Shown here piece after piece: positions 29,076 through 35,369 of a stretch of DNA of 64,000 nt. Every line of letters starts with the position of its first letter. The first letter of the stretch is position 1. Source of the stretch: Candidatus Aalborgicola lynettensis (lineage in GTDB: Bacteria; Pseudomonadota; Gammaproteobacteria; Burkholderiales; Burkholderiaceae_C); the NCBI GenBank assembly GCA_016719405.1, contig JADJZE010000001.1, forward strand, positions 620,001-684,000, in the 5' to 3' direction. Under the pieces are notes generated by a model. The model was given only the letters and a program-made list of their open reading frames with translations, did no database searches and was not told where the DNA came from. Both the position numbers and the translations under genes were made by a program.

Positions 29076-31538
29076 ATGGCCGACTCTTCTTCGACTGCAT
29101 TCAGTCCGCGCAGCACCACCGCATTGCACGACGTAAAAACCCTGGGCCGTTTCGAATTGCGTTCCGTGCTGGGGCAGGGTGCGCAGTCCACGGTGTGGCT
29201 GGCGTTTGACCCCCGCATGGAGCGCGAGGTGGCCATCAAGGTCATGCGCGTGGGGGCGGGCTCGGACGAAAAATCCGTCATCCAGTGGCTGCAGGAGGCG
29301 CGCAGCGTGGGGCGTGTCAAACACCCCAACATTGTGCCGGTGTACGAGGCCGACATCCAGGACCGCCAGCCCTACCTGGTATTTGAATACGTGGCCGGCA
29401 CGGCGCTGGACCGGGTTATTAAAAAACGGGGCGCGCTGCCCGCTGCCGAAGCCGTGGCCTTGATGCTCGATATTCTGGATGCCACCGCAGTGGCCCATGC
29501 CGCCGGGGTGGTGCACCGTGATTTGAAACCCTCCAACGTGCTGGTTGATGCCAGCGGGCATGCACGGGTCATGGACTTTGGTATTGCCGCCCGAATCCAG
29601 GAGCGTGCCAGCCCGGACCCGGCCCAGACCGTCAGCGGTACGGTGGGGTACCTCTCGCCGGAGGCCGCCAACGGTGCCGAGCCCTCCGAGTCCATGGACA
29701 TTTTTTCTGCCGGTGTGGTGCTGGCCGAATTGTTGATGGGCAAACACCTGATTGAAGAGCGCGACGCACACCGCGCCATTTACCGCGTGGCGCATGGGGA
29801 GCTGAAGTTGCCGCAGGAGCTGGGTGACGATGTGGACGAGCGCCTGCGCGCCATTGTGCAACGCGCCATTGCCCGTGACCCGGCGCAGCGTTTTGCCACC
29901 GCTCGCGAGTTTTTGGCCGCGCTGGAACAGTGGCGCGCACCCACCACGGCGCCCGACGTCGCCGCGCTTGGGGCCGCCACCGGCAACAGCAGCACGCTGG
30001 AATTTTTGCTGCGCCGCATGCGCCACAAGAGCGATTTTCCGGCCATGTCCGACGCGGTCATCCGCATTCAGCGCATGGCCAACTCCGACAGCGAAAGCGT
30101 CAACAGCATTACCAATGAAATTTTGAAGGATGTCGCGCTCACCAACAAATTGCTGCGCTACGTCAACAGCGCCCAGTTTGCCCGTGGCGGCAATATCAGC
30201 ACCATCTCGCGTGCGGTCACGCTCATTGGTTTGAACGGCATTCGCAACCTGGCACTCAGCCTGGTGCTGCTGGACCATATGCACGACAAAGGCCATGCGG
30301 CACAACTGAAAGAAGAGTTTTTGCGCTCGCTCATGGCTGGCTCCATTGGCGGCGAGTTGTGCCCGGTGCAAAAAGAGTCCGAAGAGGCGTTTATTGGTGC
30401 CATGTTCCAGGATTTGGGCCGGCTGCTGGTGCAGTTTTACTTTCCCGAAGAGGCGCGTCAGATTCGCAAAATGATGCGCGCCGCCACCGACCCGTTGCCC
30501 GAAGCCGCTGCGGCAGTGAATGTGCTGGGCCTCAATTTTGAAGAACTGGGCCTGGGTGTGGCCAAGGCCTGGGGGTTGCCGCAGGGCATTCAGCGCTGCA
30601 TGCGCAAACCCAAGTCCACGCCACCCGGCAAAATGGCCGAGGATACGGGTGAACGCATTGGCTGGATTGCCCTCGCGTCCAACGAAATTGCCGATACCTT
30701 GTTGCATGCCGAGCCGAAGGACATGGATATCCGTCTGGCTCTGGTGGCCAAAAAATACAGCGCCGCCATGGGCGTGAGTGCCAAAGACGTGCAGGCCGCT
30801 ACCGTTAAGGCGCGGCAAAAGTTGATCGAGCTGGCCGCAGTGATGGAAATCAAAGTGGCACCTGGGTCCGCAGCGGCCAAATTACTGAGCCTGCCCGACC
30901 TGAGCCAGGCCGATCCCAATACCACCGACTCCAAATTTGACGCCAACCTGCACAAATTTGAGCTACACGCCACCGAAACCGGAACCGACGAACACGCCAA
31001 GGCGCTGGCCCAAAGCAGCGCCGTGGTGGCCGACACGCTGGCGGCGGGTATTCAGGACATTACCAACGCCATGGTGGAAGACTTCAAACTCACCGACGTG
31101 CTGCGCATGATTCTGGAAACCATGTACCGGGCCATGGCGTTTGACCGCATCATTTTTTGCATGCGCGATGCCAAGACCGAAACCATTACCGGCCGCTTTG
31201 GTTTGGGCAAAGGGGTGGAAGTCCACGTCAAGGGTTTCAAAATACCCCTGAAAGCCAGCACGCCCGATCTGTTTGCCGTGGTGTGCAACAAAGGCGCCGA
31301 CACCCTGATTAGCGACGCCAGCGAAACCCGCATCGTGCAGCGCCTGCCCGAGTGGTACCGCAAGGGCATCAATGCCCCCACCTTTTTGCTGTTGCCGCTG
31401 CAAATCAAGGGGGCGCCGTTTGGCTTGATCTATGCCGACAAAAGCAAGCACGGCGCGCTGGAGCTTGACGAGAAGGCGCTGGCCCTGCTGCGCACCCTGC
31501 GCAACCAGGCGGTGATGGCGTTCAAACAATCGAGCTGA
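29076..31538 (+). CDS. Ser/Thr protein kinase-HDOD-GAF fusion protein
   Basis: An 820-residue cytoplasmic signalling protein with three domains. The Hanks-type kinase (about 25-290) has the glycine loop L-G-Q-G-A-Q-S-T-V, K55 in V-A-I-K, E74, H-R-D-L-K-P-S-N (147-154, catalytic D149) and D-F-G (167-169), so it should be active. An HDOD domain (about 310-510) shows L-L-R-Y-V-N-S-A-Q-F and A-V-T-L-I-G-L-N-G-I-R-N; HDOD domains lack the HD metal site and act as signalling modules. The C-terminal part (about 640-815) is GAF-like (A-P-F-G-L-I-Y-A-D-K). The combination suggests a kinase controlled by ligand sensing. It sits between an EAL protein and a PAP2 phosphatase; targets are unknown. Confidence 0.87.
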   Translation: MADSSSTAFSPRSTTALHDVKTLGRFELRSVLGQGAQSTVWLAFDPRMEREVAIKVMRVGAGSDEKSVIQWLQEARSVGRVKHPNIVPVYEADIQDRQPYLVFEYVAGTALDRVIKKRGALPAAEAVALMLDILDATAVAHAAGVVHRDLKPSNVLVDASGHARVMDFGIAARIQERASPDPAQTVSGTVGYLSPEAANGAEPSESMDIFSAGVVLAELLMGKHLIEERDAHRAIYRVAHGELKLPQELGDDVDERLRAIVQRAIARDPAQRFATAREFLAALEQWRAPTTAPDVAALGAATGNSSTLEFLLRRMRHKSDFPAMSDAVIRIQRMANSDSESVNSITNEILKDVALTNKLLRYVNSAQFARGGNISTISRAVTLIGLNGIRNLALSLVLLDHMHDKGHAAQLKEEFLRSLMAGSIGGELCPVQKESEEAFIGAMFQDLGRLLVQFYFPEEARQIRKMMRAATDPLPEAAAAVNVLGLNFEELGLGVAKAWGLPQGIQRCMRKPKSTPPGKMAEDTGERIGWIALASNEIADTLLHAEPKDMDIRLALVAKKYSAAMGVSAKDVQAATVKARQKLIELAAVMEIKVAPGSAAAKLLSLPDLSQADPNTTDSKFDANLHKFELHATETGTDEHAKALAQSSAVVADTLAAGIQDITNAMVEDFKLTDVLRMILETMYRAMAFDRIIFCMRDAKTETITGRFGLGKGVEVHVKGFKIPLKASTPDLFAVVCNKGADTLISDASETRIVQRLPEWYRKGINAPTFLLLPLQIKGAPFGLIYADKSKHGALELDEKALALLRTLRNQAVMAFKQSS

Positions 31539-31557
31539 TGCAGGTGCCGGTTTGACC

Positions 31558-32193
31558 ATGTTGTTGGGTTTGGAGCAACCCTTGGCACTGTGGCGGGTGG
31601 TGACGCATTTGGGGTCGTCCAGCCTGATGTTGCCCTTGCTGGTGGTGGTGCTGGCCGGCATCTGGCGCGCGGGTCATACCGTGGCAGCACGTACCTGGCT
31701 GGGCGGGGTGCTGGTGGCTGCGGGCCTGACTTTGGTGAGCAAAATCCTGTTTATGGGCTGGGGTATTGGCAGTGCGACGCTCAACTTTACCGGCGTTAGC
31801 GGGCATGCGGTGCTGGCGGCATCGGTGTTTCCGGTGCTGCTGCATTGGCTGCTGGCGCCGCAGCCTGCACCGCGGCGCTACCTGGGGCTTGTGCTGGGTT
31901 TGCTGCTGGCCGGTGTGGTGGCGGTGTCCCGGGTGGTGCTGGGTGCGCACAGCGCCAGCGAAGTCATCATCGCCTGGGCCATGGGCCTGTTGGTGAGCCT
32001 GCTGGCGGTGCGCGCCATGCCCGCGCCCGGCAGCCCGCCACGCTGGGTGCGCCTGGCACCCCTGTTACTGTTATTTTCCTTTCACACCGGCGCGGCTACC
32101 TATTTGCCCTCGCACGCCTGGGAGGTGCGCCTGTCGCTGGCGCTGTCGGGCCATGCCCAGCCTTTTACGCGCCAGCATTTGCTATTGAGATAG
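31558..32193 (+). CDS. PAP2-family membrane phosphatase
   Basis: A 211-residue membrane protein with about six hydrophobic helices and the PAP2 phosphatase motifs: S-K-I-L-F-M (K62) in place of the usual K-x6-R-P, S-G-H-A (81-84, H83) and S-R-V-V-L-G-A-H-S-A-S-E (124-135, nucleophile H131). Such enzymes dephosphorylate lipid phosphates (undecaprenyl pyrophosphate, phosphatidic acid or phosphatidylglycerophosphate) on the periplasmic side. The first motif lacks the Arg-Pro pair, which is unusual. The last codons (L-L-L-R) and stop overlap an eroded copy of the dispersed repeat, so the C-terminus may have been reshaped by it. I use the ATG rather than a TTG two codons upstream. Confidence 0.82.
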   Translation: MLLGLEQPLALWRVVTHLGSSSLMLPLLVVVLAGIWRAGHTVAARTWLGGVLVAAGLTLVSKILFMGWGIGSATLNFTGVSGHAVLAASVFPVLLHWLLAPQPAPRRYLGLVLGLLLAGVVAVSRVVLGAHSASEVIIAWAMGLLVSLLAVRAMPAPGSPPRWVRLAPLLLLFSFHTGAATYLPSHAWEVRLSLALSGHAQPFTRQHLLLR

Positions 32194-32226
32194 GCGCTAA
32201 AAGCGGACAGACCAAGGCCCGCAAAC
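32176..32226 (+). repeat. dispersed two-hairpin element, eroded copy
   Basis: ATTTGCTATTGAGATAGGCGC matches the left hairpin, and AAGGCCCGCAAAC is a worn right arm. The stop codon of the PAP2 gene falls inside it, as for copy 1 in the GGDEF-EAL gene. Confidence 0.4.
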
Positions 32227-32624
32227 TCCCCGCCGTCTTCCCGCTGGTGCCCTACAACGGCGAGGCCCCGTGGGCTGCAGCGCGTGAACTCGAAGAACTG
32301 ATAGAGCCCGTGCCACAAAGTCTTGCCGCCTGGCGCCCGCGCCTGCGCTACTTTGTGTTGGACGAAGGGCGTGTGCCGCAGGCCACCCTGCAGCAGGCTG
32401 GCAACGCCATCGCCCGCCTGGTGCGTGCCCCGCAAAACCGCGAACTGCGCCGGGCGCTGACCGTATGGGTGCGTCGTTTGGTGCTGTGTCAACGGATGTG
32501 GCAGGCAACGCGCATGGCAGCGACTTTTTGGTCGATTCGATGGACTTTGTGGTCACGCTGGTGGGGTGGCTTGAGGGGGAGCGATATTGTCAGCGACCCA
32601 GAACGGCTACGTCATCACTTGTGA
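32206..32624 (+). pseudogene. remnant of Rpn-family (transposase-31/PD-(D/E)XK) nuclease gene
   Basis: An open stretch without its own start encodes K-L-P-A-V-F-P-L-V-P-Y-N-G-E-A-P-W, then E-L-I-E-P-V-P-Q-S-L and Y-F-V-L-D-E-G-R-V, and finally R-R-A-L-T-V-W-V-R-R-L-V-L. These are the conserved central and C-terminal blocks of Rpn/YhgA-like recombination-promoting nucleases. The N-terminal catalytic part is missing: the coding stretch begins right after the PAP2 gene and its repeat copy. The end (after R-R-L-V-L-C) no longer resembles the family. I read it as a decayed fragment. The family assignment is from memory of its motifs. Confidence 0.6.
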
Positions 32625-32647
32625 TATGACACTATATGTAGTATCAT
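32620..32647 (+). promoter_or_regulatory. predicted hicAB promoter with overlapping inverted-repeat operator
   Basis: An imperfect inverted repeat TGACACTATA/TGTAGTATCA (8 of 10 positions paired) lies just upstream of hicA. It overlaps a plausible sigma-70 promoter, TTGTGA, 16 bp, TATCAT. This is where HicB, the antitoxin and autorepressor, would be expected to bind. Transcription would start very close to the GTG of hicA. Confidence 0.5.
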
Positions 32648-32654
32648 TAAATTG

Positions 32655-32897
32655 GTGAGCAAAGCACAAAAACTGATTGACGCGATGGCAAACAACCCGC
32701 TGGACTGGACTATTGACCAGGTGAAGACGGTGGCCAAAGCCTCGGGCCTTACGGTGCATTGCCCAGGCGGTAGCCACCATGTGGTGCGCAACGCAGCGGG
32801 TGCAAAGATCAGCGTCCCGGCGCACCGCCCTATCAAGGCGATTTACATCAAGAAGCTGATTCGACTGATTCAAACCGGCAAAGGAGAGAACGAATGA
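32655..32897 (+). CDS. hicA: HicA-family mRNA interferase toxin
   Basis: An 80-residue protein of the HicA (YcfA) fold, a double-stranded-RNA-binding-like domain that cleaves mRNA. The conserved catalytic histidine is in G-G-S-H-H-V-V-R-N. H-R-P-I-K-A-I-Y-I-K-K-L-I-R matches the family C-terminus. I take the GTG at the N-terminus; a TTG one codon earlier is possible. It overlaps hicB by 4 bp (ATGA), so the pair is translationally coupled, and a probable operator sits upstream. The toxin-first order is usual for hicAB. Confidence 0.85.
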   Translation: MSKAQKLIDAMANNPLDWTIDQVKTVAKASGLTVHCPGGSHHVVRNAAGAKISVPAHRPIKAIYIKKLIRLIQTGKGENE

Positions 32898-33238
32898 ACC
32901 CGAAGGACTACCCCATTGAGATTCGCCCACTGGCCGCTGACGATGGCGGGGGCTGGCTGGCCACATTCCCCGATTTACCCGGCTGCATGGGCGATGGAGA
33001 CACGCCAGAGGCGGCTGTGGTTGACGGGTATGAAGCTGCACAGGCATGGTTAAGCGTGGCCGCTGAGTGTGGCGACCCCATACCCAAGCCCGGCGCGGGC
33101 GGGGAGTCTGGGCGCTTTGTGGCGCGTGTGCCCAAAAGCTTGCACACCCGGCTGGTTGCAAGGGCGGAGCAGGAAGGCGTGAGCATGAACACCTATCTGG
33201 TGTCGGTGCTGGCCCAGAGTATAGGTGCGCACGGCTGA
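32894..33238 (+). CDS. hicB: HicB-family antitoxin
   Basis: A 114-residue antitoxin. The N-terminal RNase-H-like HicB domain (Y-P-I-E-I-R-P-L, G-G-G-W-L-A-T-F-P-D-L-P-G-C-M-G-D-G-D-T-P) is followed by a C-terminal DNA-binding segment of the ribbon-helix-helix/Arc type (F-V-A-R-V-P-K-S-L-H-T-R-L, then M-N-T-Y-L-V-S-V-L). It should bind and inhibit HicA and repress the operon through the inverted repeat upstream of hicA. It overlaps hicA by 4 bp. The pair follows a decayed nuclease gene, so this spot may be a small accessory insertion site. Confidence 0.87.
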   Translation: MNPKDYPIEIRPLAADDGGGWLATFPDLPGCMGDGDTPEAAVVDGYEAAQAWLSVAAECGDPIPKPGAGGESGRFVARVPKSLHTRLVARAEQEGVSMNTYLVSVLAQSIGAHG

Positions 33239-33610
33239 GGCGGGGTTAGCGGTAACTTCATTGTTGGATGCTCTGTGTAACGAAACCCTGGCCGACTTGC
33301 GGGCGGTCATGCCGGGCCTGGTGCTTGTATCGGCACACGACGCGGACGTGCACGACGCCATAGATGCGTACTTTCCGAAGTCGGTGCAGTGGGGGCGTCA
33401 TTGCCGGGGTGCGGAGAGCCGCACGGCCAGCCACTTACATGCCAGTATTTGCTATAAAAATAGTAGCTGCTTGCGCACGGCTGGCGTGCGGAAATGGCAT
33501 ATTTGACTTGTACAGTCTGAACCCCCTTGCACACAGTATCCACCGTTTCCCGATACGGCACGCAGGCGGCAGCGTTGTGGCAGGCTGCGCCTTACTGCCC
33601 CTTTTGCCCC
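33239..33610. other. region without a convincing gene between hicB and bdhA
   Basis: About 370 bp. A plus-strand open frame begins at a GTG overlapping the hicB end (33225-33506, 93 codons). It contains L-L-D-A-L-C-N-E-T-L-A-D-L-R-A-V-M-P-G-L, which looks protein-like, but its last part is the translated dispersed repeat (Y-K-N-S-S-C-L-R-T-A). I do not recognise it; it may be a gene remnant whose end was replaced by the repeat. The remainder up to the bdhA stop shows nothing I can name. Confidence 0.4.
33446..33504 (+). repeat. dispersed two-hairpin element, copy 3
   Basis: TTTGCTATAAAAATAGTAGC, then TGCTTGCGC, an 11-nt loop and GTGCGGAAATGGCATATTT. It is one of the best preserved copies and lies between the hicAB locus and the 3' end of bdhA. 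Confidence 0.75.
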
Positions 33611-34381
33611 TTACTGCGCCGCCCAGCCGCCATCCATGTTCCAAGCCACGCCGCGCACGTTGTTGCCAGCGGGGGAGCACAAAAATACCGCCAGCGCCCC
33701 CAGCTCTTCGGGGGTGGTGAACTGCATGGAGGGCTCTTTTTCGCCCAGCAGCTGCCGGGTGGCGGCTGCGTTGCTGATGTTCTGCGCGGCAGCCTTGGCG
33801 TCCACCTGCTTCTGCACCAGGGGCGTGAGCACCCAGCCGGGGCAAATGGCGTTGCAGGTCACGCCGGTGGTGGCGTTTTCCAGCGCAACAGCTTTGGTCA
33901 GGCCCACCACGCCGTGTTTGGCGGCCACGTAGGCCGATTTTTCAGCCGACGCTACCAGGCCATGTACGCTGGCCACATTGATGATACGGCCCCAGTTGGC
34001 GGCCAGCATGCCCGGTAGTGCCAGGCGCGTGGCATGGAAGGCGCTGGAGAGGTTGATGGCGATGATGGCGTCCCACCGGTCGACTGGAAAATTTTCGGTG
34101 CGCGCCACGTGCTGAATGCCCGCGTTGTTGACCAGGATGTCGATGCCACCAAACACCGTGTGGGTGCGCGCAATCATGTCTGCGATCTCGGCGGGTTTGC
34201 CCATGTCGGCGCCGTGGTAGTCCACCTGCACACCCAGGGCTGCCACTTCGGCCTGCGGGCCTTGTACGTCGCCAAAGCCGTTGAGCATGATGTTGGCCCC
34301 CTGTGCGGCCAGCGCTTTGGCAATGCCCAGTCCAATACCGCTGGTAGAGCCGGTAACGAGTGCGGTTTTTCCGTGCAGCAT
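33611..34381 (-). CDS. bdhA: 3-hydroxybutyrate dehydrogenase
   Basis: A 256-residue short-chain dehydrogenase that oxidises (R)-3-hydroxybutyrate to acetoacetate with NAD+, used when poly-3-hydroxybutyrate is mobilised. It has the NAD-binding T-G-S-T-S-G-I-G (10-17), N-N-A-G (85-88) and the catalytic S138, Y151 and K155 in the Y-V-A-A-K pattern. The specific features I-Q-H-V-A-R (after N-N-A-G), N-V-A-S-V-H-G-L-V-A-S, C-P-G-W-V-L-T-P-L-V and the C-terminal N-M-D-G-G-W-A-A-Q are characteristic of this enzyme and separate it from the related FabG. It is divergent from the alpha/beta hydrolase gene. Confidence 0.92.
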   Translation of the reverse strand: MLHGKTALVTGSTSGIGLGIAKALAAQGANIMLNGFGDVQGPQAEVAALGVQVDYHGADMGKPAEIADMIARTHTVFGGIDILVNNAGIQHVARTENFPVDRWDAIIAINLSSAFHATRLALPGMLAANWGRIINVASVHGLVASAEKSAYVAAKHGVVGLTKAVALENATTGVTCNAICPGWVLTPLVQKQVDAKAAAQNISNAAATRQLLGEKEPSMQFTTPEELGALAVFLCSPAGNNVRGVAWNMDGGWAAQ

Positions 34382-34445
34382 GGGGTGAAGTCTCCGAGGA
34401 TTGAATTACGATGGGAGCACATTATCAAACCAACCGGATGCCACC

Positions 34446-35348
34446 ATGCCTGAACCGCGACTGAACCATGTTGTTTGCCCTGACGCCGGCGCCGGGCACC
34501 GCATGGCGTACTGGGAGTGGGGCGCGCCAGAGGCCACGCACGTGGTGGTGTGTGTGCATGGCCTGTCGCGCCAGGGGCGTGACTTTGATGTGCTGGCGCA
34601 GGCACTTTTGAAGCGTTCGGGCGGTACCGTGCGGGTGGTGTGCCCCGATGTGGCCGGACGTGGCCACAGCGACTGGCTGGCCGACCCCATGGCCTACCAG
34701 CTTCCCACCTACGCCGCCGACATGCTGGCCCTGCTGGCTCAGCTACAAAGGGGTGTTGCAACGCTGGATTGGGTAGGCACCAGCATGGGCGGGCTCATCG
34801 GCATGGCGGTGTTGGGGCAAAAGCAGTTTCCCTTGCCGCTTGCCGTGCGCCGCCTGGTGCTCAACGACGTGGGCCCCGCCATTCAGTGGGAGGCTATCCA
34901 GCGCATCGGCCAGTACCTGGGGCGTGTGGTGCAGTTTGATTCGCTACAGCAGGCGGCCGATGCCATGTGGGCCGTGTCCACCACCTTTGGCCCGCACACC
35001 CCGGCGCAGTGGCTGGAACTGTCGCGCCACATGGTTAAACCCGTGGCGGGTGCGACCGGTGCCGTTACCCTGCATTACGACCCGGCCATTGCTGTGCCCT
35101 TTGGTGCCATGACGACCGAGTCCGCCGCGCAAGGTGAAGCCATGTTGTGGCAACTGTATGACGGCATTGCCGCCCAAACCTTGCTGCTGCGCGGTGCCGA
35201 CTCCGACCTGTTGTCCGTTGCCACGGCGCGCCAGATGGGTGCGCGCGGGCCACAAGCCCGCCTGGTGGAGTTTGCCGGGGTAGGGCACGCCCCCACGCTG
35301 ATTGCGCCGGACCAGGTGGACGCGGTGGCCTCATTTTTGTTGGCGTGA
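34446..35348 (+). CDS. alpha/beta hydrolase
   Basis: A 300-residue alpha/beta-hydrolase fold protein. The oxyanion motif is V-C-V-H-G-L-S-R, the nucleophile elbow G-T-S-M-G-G, an acid is probably in R-G-A-D-S-D-L-L, and the catalytic histidine is in G-V-G-H-A-P-T. The fold does not fix the substrate; esterases and PHB-depolymerase-like enzymes share it. Its position next to bdhA, divergently transcribed, makes a role in hydroxyalkanoate turnover conceivable, but the sequence does not prove it. I start at the ATG giving M-P-E-P-R-L-N-H-V-V; a TTG 15 codons upstream overlaps the intergenic promoter region. Confidence 0.83.
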   Translation: MPEPRLNHVVCPDAGAGHRMAYWEWGAPEATHVVVCVHGLSRQGRDFDVLAQALLKRSGGTVRVVCPDVAGRGHSDWLADPMAYQLPTYAADMLALLAQLQRGVATLDWVGTSMGGLIGMAVLGQKQFPLPLAVRRLVLNDVGPAIQWEAIQRIGQYLGRVVQFDSLQQAADAMWAVSTTFGPHTPAQWLELSRHMVKPVAGATGAVTLHYDPAIAVPFGAMTTESAAQGEAMLWQLYDGIAAQTLLLRGADSDLLSVATARQMGARGPQARLVEFAGVGHAPTLIAPDQVDAVASFLLA

Positions 35349-35369
35349 GGGGCCGCACGCGGTAAGTGC

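Noticed and set aside
34730..34770. Copy of the dispersed element inside the alpha/beta hydrolase gene
   Set aside because: Resemblance is limited to CAGCTACAAAGGGG and is too weak compared with the other copies.
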